This document shows positions 45,216 through 52,809 of a DNA stretch of 64,000 nt, piece by piece (the stretch's first letter is position 1; each line of letters starts with the position of its first letter). The stretch spans positions 80,643 through 144,642 of the forward strand of contig JAOARY010000051.1 in assembly GCA_025210335.1 (NCBI GenBank). Direction: 5' to 3'. Origin of the DNA: Peptostreptococcaceae bacterium. GTDB taxonomy: Bacteria > Bacillota > Clostridia > Peptostreptococcales > Peptostreptococcaceae. The translations under genes and the position numbers were made by a program. Below the pieces are notes generated by a model. The model was not told where the DNA came from. It made no database searches and saw only the letters and a list, made by a program, of their open reading frames with translations.

Positions 45216-46205
45216 TTATTTTAATTTAACATTTTTAATAATAATAGACACACTTCCATCTGAATTGTTTACAAATTCTACTAAATCTTTATTGGTACAG
45301 TAATTTGTAGGTAAAGATATATCTATACCATTATCTGTTTTTATCTTTTGTTTAAAATAAGTTTTATTAGCTATTTTTTCACTAACAGGAACTTTATTTT
45401 CTTCAAGACCACTATCCTTAAATGAATCTATAAAGATATCCTTTACTTGAGAATTTTCTTCAAATAAATTATCTGCAACATAGTCAATATCAATTTCGCC
45501 TTTTTCTTCAATCGATTTTGATACTACATCTTTTATTTTAAAATCATCTTCAATTCCTTCATTCATAAATTCTTTTTTGAACTTTTTACTTGTTTTTTCA
45601 AAGATTTTTACTTTATCTTTAACAGATAAATTAGTATCAGCTTCCATAATATATTCAGAAAGATAAAATACCTTTTCTCCATTTACTTCAACTTTTTTTT
45701 CTAATATATCTATGCTAAGTTCATCAATGTCAATAATAACAGCTTCATCAATTTTTTGTGAAGGTAAAGGTAAAGTAGTTTTTTGCTTTACTATTGAATT
45801 TGTTTGACCATCTACGTAATGTATAAAAGAATCTTTATAGGTCATTTTAAAAATTGCAAAATAATTTTTATCTTCAAAAGCATAAATACTAAAAAGTAAA
45901 TCGCAAGCATCTATTATTGGGTTTTTCTTTAGAAATTCAAAAAATTTAGTTGATATTTCTTTAGTTAATGCTACAAATAAATCTGGATCATCAATTAAAC
46001 AAGAGATTTTTGCGGGAATATTGGATGAAAAATCTCTAAAACTAGCTTTTTTTAGAGCATCATCAAACATGGTTTTTTCTATATGTTTAAATATAAATTC
46101 TTCTACTTCTGCATTTAATGGAAGAACATTGTTTGAAAGTACTGGTATATCTAAGTTAGTATCTATTATGTGAATAATAGCTTTTCTTATGCCAAGAGCA
46201 GACAT
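45216..46205 (-). CDS. Nucleoid-associated protein, NdpA/YejK family
   Basis: The 329-residue protein matches the nucleoid-associated protein family (PF04245 type), with MSALGIRKAIIHIIDTNLDI at the start, FFEFLKKNPIIDACDLLFSIYAF in the middle, and a C-terminal segment ISLPTNYCTNKDLVEF. The family binds DNA, and the role in Firmicutes is unclear. It is a single-gene unit, convergent with leuS and divergent from the aspartate kinase leader. GGGAG precedes the start. Confidence 0.85.
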   Translation of the reverse strand: MSALGIRKAIIHIIDTNLDIPVLSNNVLPLNAEVEEFIFKHIEKTMFDDALKKASFRDFSSNIPAKISCLIDDPDLFVALTKEISTKFFEFLKKNPIIDACDLLFSIYAFEDKNYFAIFKMTYKDSFIHYVDGQTNSIVKQKTTLPLPSQKIDEAVIIDIDELSIDILEKKVEVNGEKVFYLSEYIMEADTNLSVKDKVKIFEKTSKKFKKEFMNEGIEDDFKIKDVVSKSIEEKGEIDIDYVADNLFEENSQVKDIFIDSFKDSGLEENKVPVSEKIANKTYFKQKIKTDNGIDISLPTNYCTNKDLVEFVNNSDGSVSIIIKNVKLK

Positions 46206-46390
46206 TAAAAAACTCCCTTCTATTTATATAATTCTTATAACAAAATATATTTTACGTATAAATTTACGCTTTGTCTATAGATGTAAATTAAAAAACGTTT
46301 ACATTTTAATAATTGAATAAAAAACGAAAAAACTATTGATTTTTCTATTTATATTATGTTAAACTAATAAAAATTTAATAATTTGAAAAA
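46206..46390 (+). other. Divergent intergenic region before the second lysine riboswitch
   Basis: No ORF. It must hold the promoters for the nucleoid protein (minus) and aspartate kinase (plus). TTGATTTTTC near 46335 followed by a TATGTTAAAC near 46356 is a weak candidate for the latter. The rest of the 457-base gap up to 46662 is the riboswitch and its expression platform. Confidence 0.45.
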
Positions 46391-46560
46391 CTTTTTAGAG
46401 GAGCTTTTATTATCAGTATCTATGGTCAGTCGGCAGACATAAAAACATAGAAAAAGGGATAAAAGCCGAAGGAAAATATTTGGCAAAATACTTTCCTGGC
46501 TATATATATAATATATATATGGCTGTCATTGAATATTAAATTTAATGGAGAGCTAAGAGG
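46391..46560 (+). promoter_or_regulatory. Lysine riboswitch aptamer before aspartate kinase
   Basis: L-box landmarks: AGAGGAGC (46397-46404), GCCGAAGG (46466-46473), CCTGGC (46494), GGCTGTCATTGAA (46521) and TGGAGAGCTA (46546-46555). P1 is CTTTTTAG (46391-46398) with CTAAGAGG (46553-46560), eight pairs with two G-U. The TATATATATAATATATATA segment caps the long P4 helix. The gene behind it starts lysine biosynthesis. Confidence 0.9.
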
Positions 46561-46664
46561 TATATAGATTTTTTTAGTACATATTACTATATATTTTTAT
46601 ATAGTTTTCTAATCTATAACTTTTTTGATAAGCTCTCCTAAATATTTTAGGAGGGATTTTTTTT
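46545..46664 (+). terminator. Lysine riboswitch expression platform overlapping the start of aspartate kinase
   Basis: Terminator: 46633-46642 with 46646-46655 (TCCTAAA/TTTAGGA core) and a T run to 46664. Antiterminator: GGAGAGCT (46547-46554) with AGCTCTCC (46631-46638), which uses the terminator 5' arm and the P1 3' strand. Lysine-bound P1 frees the terminator, so this is an OFF switch. The AGGAGGG ribosome binding site lies in the terminator 3' arm and the TTG start in the T run. Confidence 0.8.
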
Positions 46665-47856
46665 GCAAACAATTGTACAAAAATACGGTGGTAGCTCAGT
46701 TTCAACAACAAAAAAAATAGAAAAAGTAGCAAAGTCTATAATAGAAAAAAAGAAACAAGGCTATAATTTGGTAGTTGTTGTATCTGCAATGGGAAATACA
46801 ACTAATGAGCTTATAAAATTATCTTTGGAAGTTTCAAAAGCACCAGATAAAAGAGAATTGGATGCACTTATCGCAACTGGTGAGATGGTATCATCATCTT
46901 TATTAGCAATAAAATTAAAAGATTTAGGTTTTGATGCAATATCATTTAATGCTTTTCAAATAAATTTAAAGACAAATGGAATTTATGGAAAATCAAGTAT
47001 TAGCGATATAGATGAAGATATAATAAATTCTCAACTTAAAAAAGGAAAAATTGTTATAATTGCAGGATTTCAAGGTATATCAGATGATAATGAAATAACT
47101 ACATTAGGAAGAGGTGGATCAGATACGAGTGCTGTTGCATTGAGTGTCAAATTAAATGCAAAATGTGAAATATATACAGATGTTGATGGTATATATGGTG
47201 TTGATCCAAGATTATATAAAGAAGCAAAAAAATTAGATGAAATATCCTATGAAGAAATGCTAGAGCTTGCGAGTTTAGGTGCAGGAGTTATGCATGCTAG
47301 AGCTGTGGAACTTGGTCAAAAGTATAATAAAGAAATCTATGTAGGACTTAGTTGTTCTAATATTAAAGGTACTTATATTACGGAGGGATTAGAGATGGAA
47401 AAAAGAGCTGTTAGTGGAATTGCGGTAAGTGATGATGATATTGCTATCAATATAGAAAATATAGATTATGATATAAATTTAATTGCTAAGATATTTACAA
47501 ATATCGCAAAAGCAAATATCAATGTTGATATGATAAGTCAGACAATGCCTTTTAATAATAAGATAAATATATCATTTACAGTACCAAAAGCAGATACAAA
47601 CGATATATTAAAATTATTAAAAACTTTTATATCATTTGATAATATAAAAGTAGATGAAAATATAACTAAATTTTCAGTTGTAGGAATGGGAATGAAAGAT
47701 AGTAGTGGAATTGCAGCTAGATTATTTGAAATTTTTAAAGAAAATAATATAGAAATAAAAATGATTACAACATCTGAAATAAGGATTACATGTGCAATAG
47801 ATAGTAAATATAAAGAAGTAGCAATTTCTAATGTAGCTAAATTTTTTGATTTATAA
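46663..47856 (+). CDS. lysC: Aspartate kinase
   Basis: The 397-residue enzyme phosphorylates aspartate as the first step to lysine, threonine and methionine. Motifs are KYGGSSVS at residues 5-12, the FQGISDDNEITTLGRGGSDTSAVA segment (in part TLGRGGSDTSA), and two C-terminal ACT domains (VDMISQTMPFNNKINISF; SGIAARLFEIFKEN). Start is TTG, seven bases after GGAGGG. The lysine riboswitch points to control by lysine, hence lysC rather than a threonine-controlled isozyme. Confidence 0.93.
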   Translation: MQTIVQKYGGSSVSTTKKIEKVAKSIIEKKKQGYNLVVVVSAMGNTTNELIKLSLEVSKAPDKRELDALIATGEMVSSSLLAIKLKDLGFDAISFNAFQINLKTNGIYGKSSISDIDEDIINSQLKKGKIVIIAGFQGISDDNEITTLGRGGSDTSAVALSVKLNAKCEIYTDVDGIYGVDPRLYKEAKKLDEISYEEMLELASLGAGVMHARAVELGQKYNKEIYVGLSCSNIKGTYITEGLEMEKRAVSGIAVSDDDIAINIENIDYDINLIAKIFTNIAKANINVDMISQTMPFNNKINISFTVPKADTNDILKLLKTFISFDNIKVDENITKFSVVGMGMKDSSGIAARLFEIFKENNIEIKMITTSEIRITCAIDSKYKEVAISNVAKFFDL

Positions 47857-47955
47857 AAAAAAGTTTAAAAAATAACTCAAAGAGTATATATATATTATAT
47901 GTGGAATTAAGGGTTAGGTAAGGATTATAATATATTTATTTTTGGAGGGATTTTC

Positions 47956-48366
47956 TTGAAAAAAATAGCTAATATAAAAATACTCGATATAATGAAAACG
48001 GATGTCGTGCATTTTGATGGTAAAGCTCATGTTTTTGAAATACTAAGTATAATGGAAAATGATAATATTAATGGTGTACCTATAGTGGATGAAAATGATA
48101 AAGTTGTTGGATTTGTTGTAAAATCTGATATATACAGATTCCTAAGAGAATTAGGGCATTATCCACAGTATCCTGTTGAACTTATAATGTCAAAGGATGT
48201 TCATAGTCTAAATCAAAATATGAGTTTGTTAGAAGCTTCTAAGCTTTTGAGAAAAGAAAATATAACAGCAGTTCCTATTATTGATGATGATGATAAGCTT
48301 GTTGGTTTGATATCATTAGAGAATATAGTGGATTGTTTTATAAGAGAATATGTAGAAAATAACTAA
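47956..48366 (+). CDS. Two-CBS-domain protein
   Basis: A 136-residue protein made of two CBS domains (residues 8-65 and 75-132), with PIVDENDKVVGFVVKSDI and PIIDDDDKLVGLISLENI as the matching halves. Stand-alone CBS pairs often bind adenine nucleotides or c-di-AMP. The start is TTG at 47956 after GGAGGG. About 100 bases after lysC with no clear terminator between. A role cannot be assigned. Confidence 0.85.
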   Translation: MKKIANIKILDIMKTDVVHFDGKAHVFEILSIMENDNINGVPIVDENDKVVGFVVKSDIYRFLRELGHYPQYPVELIMSKDVHSLNQNMSLLEASKLLRKENITAVPIIDDDDKLVGLISLENIVDCFIREYVENN

Positions 48367-48370
48367 ATTA

Positions 48371-48427
48371 AAAAGAAAAAATATTTTAAATTATATATAA
48401 AATTTGAAATATTTTTTCTTTTTTTAT
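48371..48427 (+). terminator. Terminator after the CBS gene
   Basis: AAAAGAAAAAATATTT pairs with AAATATTTTTTCTTTT over an AT-rich loop and ends in T residues. Confidence 0.72.
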
Positions 48428-48719
48428 TTATGTAAAAAAATTATTTGTTTCATATGAGGTTTATATTGGAAGAATAAAAATAAATTTTAAATTTTTATAC
48501 TTAAATTACATATTAAAAGCATTAAAATATACACAAAGGAACAATTGTATTTTTCAGACGGACAAAAAAAGGAAAATGTTTTCTATTGAAAAATGTTTTT
48601 CTATGAGATACAATATAATCATAAGTTTGTTAATAGAAAAACTACTTGCAAATGTTTTTCTATTATTAGTTTTTTACATATTATTTACATATATTAAAAT
48701 AAGAAAAAAGAGGTGTATT
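48428..48719 (+). other. Intergenic region before threonine dehydratase
   Basis: Together with the terminator this is a 353-base gap. It holds the promoter and the AAATGTTTTTCTAT boxes, and AAGAGGTG before the ATG at 48720. A reading frame open from 48576 is only the unread upstream part of the dehydratase frame. Confidence 0.55.
48586..48663 (+). promoter_or_regulatory. Promoter with repeated AAATGTTTTTCTAT boxes before threonine dehydratase
   Basis: TTGAAA (48586-48591), 17 bases, TACAAT (48609-48614). The 14-mer AAATGTTTTTCTAT occurs at 48591-48604 inside the spacer and at 48650-48663 downstream, with a one-base-shorter copy at 48574-48586. The boxes look like operator sites. Confidence 0.5.
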
Positions 48720-49931
48720 ATGCAAGAATTAACTTTACAACATATAAAAGATGCAAAAGAGAATATAAAGGGAGTTGCAAAAAGAACTCAATTATTAGAA
48801 TGTAGTGGACTTAGTGAAATATCGAAGAATAGAGTATTTTTAAAATTAGAAAATTTACAAAAGACTGGTTCATTTAAAATAAGAGGGGCATACAATAAGA
48901 TATGTCATTTAACAGAAGAAGAAAAGAAATGTGGAGTTATAGCATCAAGTGCTGGAAATCACGCACAAGGTGTTGCATTAGGAGCAAAAGCTCAAGGAAT
49001 AGATGCTACTATAGTAATGCCAGCTAATGCACCACTTGCAAAAGTTAAGGCTACAAAGTCTTATGGTGCTAATGTTGTATTACATGGAAATGTTTATGAT
49101 GATGCTTATGCAAAAGCAGTTGAAATACAAAAAGAAACTGGAGCAACTTTCTTACATCCATTTGATGATGTATATGTTGCAGCAGGACAAGGAACTATAG
49201 GTTTAGAAATATTAGAAGATTTAGAAGAAGTTGATGTTGTACTTGTACCAATTGGTGGTGGAGGTATAATCTCTGGTATAGCATGTGCATTAAAAGAACT
49301 TAAGCCAAGTGTTAAAGTAATAGGTGTAGAAGCTGCTAGTGCTCCATCTATGAAAAGAGCAGTAGAAAATAAAGGTTCTTTACTTATAGATTCAAAGCCA
49401 ACTATAGCAGATGGTATTGGAGTTAGAAAAGTTGGAGATTTCACATACAAATGTGTTGAAAAATACGTTGATGAAATAGTTACAGTTGAAGAAGAAGAAA
49501 TAGCACAAGCGATACTATTCTTAATAGAAAAAGATAAAGTTATAGCAGAAGGAGCAGGAGCAGTTTGTGTTGCAGCTTTATTAAACAACAAGATAAAAGA
49601 AGAAGGTAAAAATGTTGTTTCTGTAGTATCAGGTGGTAATATAGATGTTAATTTAATGGATAGAATTATAGATAAAGCTCTAATGAAAGAGGGTAGAAGA
49701 TTCTACTTAAATACAATAATACCAGATAAATCAGGGGAATTAGTTAAATTAATAGATGTAATATCAAAATTAAAAGCTAATATATTCTCTATTAATCAAA
49801 CAAATTTAAGAGCTGAAGTTCATCTAGGATACCAAAGCGTGGAACTTGTATTAGAAAGTTTTGGACAAGATCATATGGATGAAATAGTACAAGAATTAAA
49901 AACACATGGATATGAAGTATCTATTGGATAA
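48720..49931 (+). CDS. tdcB: Threonine ammonia-lyase (threonine dehydratase) with ACT-type C-terminus
   Basis: The PLP enzyme turns threonine to 2-oxobutyrate and ammonia, and can also act on serine. The 403-residue protein has KTGSFKIRGAYNK with the PLP lysine near residue 53, SAGNHAQGVA, and PIGGGGIISGIA. A C-terminal ACT-like domain (IIPDKSGELVKLIDVISKL) follows. ATG 48720 follows AAGAGGTG. RidA and both serine dehydratase subunits come next, so a catabolic (TdcB-type) role is preferred over the biosynthetic IlvA. Confidence 0.88.
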   Translation: MQELTLQHIKDAKENIKGVAKRTQLLECSGLSEISKNRVFLKLENLQKTGSFKIRGAYNKICHLTEEEKKCGVIASSAGNHAQGVALGAKAQGIDATIVMPANAPLAKVKATKSYGANVVLHGNVYDDAYAKAVEIQKETGATFLHPFDDVYVAAGQGTIGLEILEDLEEVDVVLVPIGGGGIISGIACALKELKPSVKVIGVEAASAPSMKRAVENKGSLLIDSKPTIADGIGVRKVGDFTYKCVEKYVDEIVTVEEEEIAQAILFLIEKDKVIAEGAGAVCVAALLNNKIKEEGKNVVSVVSGGNIDVNLMDRIIDKALMKEGRRFYLNTIIPDKSGELVKLIDVISKLKANIFSINQTNLRAEVHLGYQSVELVLESFGQDHMDEIVQELKTHGYEVSIG

Positions 49932-50073
49932 TTGATTAATTAGAAAATTAAAAAATAATAAAAAATTTATCAAATTAGCTGTATAACAATATTTTGTTTA
50001 TAAAACTTGTAAGGTTTTTATGAATATACTATAATAAGAAAGTAATGTATAAATGATTTAGGAGGCGTTAATT

Positions 50074-50457
50074 ATGAAACACGAAGTTATATCAACTCAA
50101 AAGGCACCAGCTGCATTAGGACCATATTCACAAGCTATAAAAGCTGGAGATATGTTATTTGTATCGGGACAAATTCCTTTCATACCAGAAACTATGGAAT
50201 TAGTTTCAGAAGATGTACAAGAACAAACTAGACAATCATTAGAAAATGTAAAGGCAATATTAGAAGCTGCTGGAGCTAGTTTCAATGATGTTGTTAAAGC
50301 AGGAGTATTTATAAAAGATATGAATGACTTTGGTAAAATAAATGAAATATATGCAGAGTACTTTACTGATAACAAGCCAGCTAGAGCTTGTGTTGAGGTT
50401 GCAAGATTACCTAAAGATGTTAAAGTTGAAATCGAAGTTATTGCTTACTTAGGATAA
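50074..50457 (+). CDS. ridA: RidA/YjgF family 2-iminobutanoate/2-iminopropanoate deaminase
   Basis: RidA clears the enamine/imine intermediates released by threonine and serine dehydratases. The 127-residue protein has [26 protein letters not shown] near the N-terminus (in part [10 protein letters not shown]) and [20 protein letters not shown] at the end, both diagnostic. AGGAGG precedes the ATG. Its place between the two dehydratases fits that role directly. Confidence 0.96.
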   Translation: MKHEVISTQKAPAALGPYSQAIKAGDMLFVSGQIPFIPETMELVSEDVQEQTRQSLENVKAILEAAGASFNDVVKAGVFIKDMNDFGKINEIYAEYFTDNKPARACVEVARLPKDVKVEIEVIAYLG

Positions 50458-50468
50458 TATATATTATA

Positions 50469-50498
50469 ATAATAAAACCAGGCTTATGCCTGGTTTTT
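50469..50498 (+). terminator. Terminator after ridA
   Basis: AAAACCAGGC, loop TTAT, GCCTGGTTTT and T residues. Confidence 0.9.
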
Positions 50499-50550
50499 AA
50501 ATATTTTTCACAAAAAAACGTTTTCATAAATTATAGAAAGGAAGTGTAGT

Positions 50551-51222
50551 ATGTCTGATTATAGTATTTTTGATGTTGTAGGGCCAAATATGATTGGACC
50601 TTCAAGTTCACATACGGCAGGAGCTTGTAGAATTGGTATGATAGCTCATAAGTTGGCAAAAGATGAAATTAATGAAGTTATATTTTATTTACATGGTTCA
50701 TTTAAAGAGACTTATAAAGGTCATGGTACGGACAAGGCTTTAGTTGGAGGTATACTTGGTTTTATGCCTGACGATAAAAGAATAAGAACCTCTTTTGATA
50801 TTGCAAAAGAAAAAGGTATTAAATTTGAATTTGAGAAAGTGGATTTGGGTTCAGATTATCATTCTAATACTGTTAAAATTGTTTTGAAAACAGTTTCAAA
50901 TAAAGTTATAAGTATTGTAGGTTCCTCCATTGGAGGTGGGAATGTAAAGGTTGTAGAAATCAATGGACTTAAAGTTGAATTTAGCGGTTTTTATCCAACT
51001 ATTATTGTAAAACAAAGAGATTTACCAGGTGCAGCAGCGCATATAACAAATTCTATTGCGGAGAATAAGATAAATATTGCTTTTATGAGTATATTTAGAA
51101 ATGAAAAAGGTAAAATTGCATTTACTGTTGTTGAAGCGGATGATAAGATACCGACTAAGGTTATTGATGATATTAAATCAAATAAAGATCTTATAGAAGA
51201 TTGTTTTATTGTTGAATTATAA
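50551..51222 (+). CDS. sdaAB: L-serine dehydratase, iron-sulfur dependent, beta subunit
   Basis: The beta subunit of the oxygen-sensitive serine dehydratase that makes pyruvate and ammonia. The 223-residue protein has SIFDVVGPNMIGPSSSHTAGA at the start (GPSSSHTAGACRIG in the catalytic domain) and an ACT domain at the C-terminus (ITNSIAENKINIAFMSIFR). AAAGGAAG lies before the ATG. sdaAA follows after 27 bases. Confidence 0.96.
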   Translation: MSDYSIFDVVGPNMIGPSSSHTAGACRIGMIAHKLAKDEINEVIFYLHGSFKETYKGHGTDKALVGGILGFMPDDKRIRTSFDIAKEKGIKFEFEKVDLGSDYHSNTVKIVLKTVSNKVISIVGSSIGGGNVKVVEINGLKVEFSGFYPTIIVKQRDLPGAAAHITNSIAENKINIAFMSIFRNEKGKIAFTVVEADDKIPTKVIDDIKSNKDLIEDCFIVEL

Positions 51223-51249
51223 ATTGTATAAGAATAAGAAGGTGATTTG

Positions 51250-52122
51250 ATGGAATTTAAAGATGGTAAAGAACTTTTAGAACTTTGTGAAAAAAATAAT
51301 AAAAAAATATATGAAATTTGTATAGAAAGAGAATGTTTTAAATCCAATTTGAATAAAGATGAAGTTATTAAAAAGATGCAAGTTAGTTTTAATATAATGA
51401 AAGAATCTGTTGAGGCTGGTCTTAATAATGACAAAAAATCTTTAGGAGGACTTATTGGAGGAGAAGGAAAAAAGATTTTAAATAGAAGTAAAGAAACAAA
51501 ATCTGTATGTGGTCAGTTAATGTCTAAGGCTATAGCTTCTGCTATGGGAGTTATGGAGATTAATGCAACTATGGGGCTTGTTGTAGCAGCACCTACAGCT
51601 GGGTCTTGCGGTATACTTCCAGCTAGTTTAATGACAATAAAAGAGGAATTTGATTTTAGTGATGAGGATATAATAAATGCATTATTTACAGCATCTGCAA
51701 TTGGTCTTATAGTTACTAAAAATGCTACAGTTGCAGGAGCAGAAGGTGGTTGTCAAGCTGAGACAGGAACAGCATCTGCTATGAGTAGTGCAGCTATAGT
51801 TGAACTTATGGGTGGTAGTCCAAAACAAGCTTTAGATGCGGCAGCTATAACATTTAAAAATATAATGGGTCTTGTATGTGATCCTATAGCTGGTCTTGTT
51901 GAAGCACCTTGTCAAAAAAGAAATGCAATTGGTGTATCAAATGCACTTATAAGTGCTGAGATGGTACTTGCTGGGGTAAATAGTATTATTCCATTTGACG
52001 AAGTAGTTGAAGCTATGTATAAGGTTGGAAGAGGGCTTCCTTATGAACTTAGAGAAACTGCACTTGGTGGTGTTGCATGTACTAAAACAGGTTGTAAAAT
52101 AACAAAGAGTATATTCTCTTAA
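51250..52122 (+). CDS. sdaAA: L-serine dehydratase, iron-sulfur dependent, alpha subunit
   Basis: The alpha subunit holds the 4Fe-4S cluster. The 290-residue protein has APTAGSCGILPA near residue 116, GAEGGCQAETGTASAMSSAA, GLVCDPIAGLVEAPCQKRNA, and a C-terminal GGVACTKTGCKI. The cysteines in these motifs are the cluster ligands and their neighbours. ATG 51250 follows AAGGTGA. A terminator follows, so sdaAB-sdaAA form a two-gene operon. Confidence 0.96.
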   Translation: MEFKDGKELLELCEKNNKKIYEICIERECFKSNLNKDEVIKKMQVSFNIMKESVEAGLNNDKKSLGGLIGGEGKKILNRSKETKSVCGQLMSKAIASAMGVMEINATMGLVVAAPTAGSCGILPASLMTIKEEFDFSDEDIINALFTASAIGLIVTKNATVAGAEGGCQAETGTASAMSSAAIVELMGGSPKQALDAAAITFKNIMGLVCDPIAGLVEAPCQKRNAIGVSNALISAEMVLAGVNSIIPFDEVVEAMYKVGRGLPYELRETALGGVACTKTGCKITKSIFS

Positions 52123-52162
52123 TATCGTTTTAATTTTTATAATATTAAAACTTTTATAAATT

Positions 52163-52196
52163 ATAAAAGAGGGTTTACAAACCCTCTTTTTTTTAT
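52163..52196 (+). terminator. Terminator of the serine dehydratase operon
   Basis: AAAGAGGGTTT and AAACCCTCTTT around an ACA loop, then T residues. Confidence 0.9.
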
Positions 52197-52236
52197 ATCA
52201 AAATACATGATTGAAAATATATTTAATTAATAGTAA

Positions 52237-52653
52237 CTACGCTTCCATAAGGAGTTTCTTTTCAAAATCTATAGGGGTATCGTTTTCTAAACTTGCAGAC
52301 ATAATAATATCTATGCCAAAACGGTGAGATAAATCATTTACACAACTCTCAACTTCATCCAGACTTTTGTCTAAATTAGGTATAAGTCTCTTTAAACCGT
52401 CAACATAGATTTTTTGTATATCATAATTTTCGCCTAATAATCCACATAAAAAGCCATAAAAACTTTCGAAATTTTTAAGCTCAAAGTCCCTAACTGAAAT
52501 TAACCTAATATTCGTATGTAAATCATACATATGTCTATTATCCAAATCAACATAAACCACTTGACCATTAACTTTTAATGCATCATTATTTGCCATTTCA
52601 ATCATTTTTTTTGTTTTTCCTGTACCTGGCTTATCTAAAAGGAACTTTATCAT
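52237..52653 (-). CDS. Small P-loop NTPase of unknown role
   Basis: A 138-residue protein with a Walker A motif, LLDKPGTGKTKK, at residues 5-16 and a possible Walker B strand IQKIYVDGL near residue 100. No further domain is visible and I cannot name a function. AAGGAGG lies before the start. Its untranslated leader holds a long unexplained hairpin (52678-52742). Confidence 0.75.
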   Translation of the reverse strand: MIKFLLDKPGTGKTKKMIEMANNDALKVNGQVVYVDLDNRHMYDLHTNIRLISVRDFELKNFESFYGFLCGLLGENYDIQKIYVDGLKRLIPNLDKSLDEVESCVNDLSHRFGIDIIMSASLENDTPIDFEKKLLMEA

Positions 52654-52677
52654 TGTAATTACCTCCTTAAATTATTA

Positions 52678-52742
52678 TGGGCTGGGTGATATCGTATTAA
52701 GAAAAAGTTAATTCTTTATTTTCTTAATGCGAAAGCCCCATT
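52678..52742 (-). promoter_or_regulatory. Unassigned structured RNA element in the leader of the P-loop gene
   Basis: CGTATTAAGAAAA (52693-52705) pairs with TTTTCTTAATGCG (52719-52731), thirteen pairs with one G-U on the plus-strand reading. An outer GGGCT/AGCCC helix (52679-52683/52734-52738) encloses it, with a nine-base bulge on one side and two bases on the other. There is no T run after it in either direction. It does not match a riboswitch class I know. Confidence 0.6.
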
Positions 52743-52809
52743 CCACTAAAAATATATTACCATTAATATTAATAATATATATGCCCATCATAATAGAGGT
52801 TAAACTAAA

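Noticed and set aside
48576..48719. N-terminal membrane-like extension of threonine dehydratase
   Set aside because: The frame is open upstream and would add a hydrophobic segment, but the promoter lies inside it and a good ribosome binding site precedes ATG 48720.
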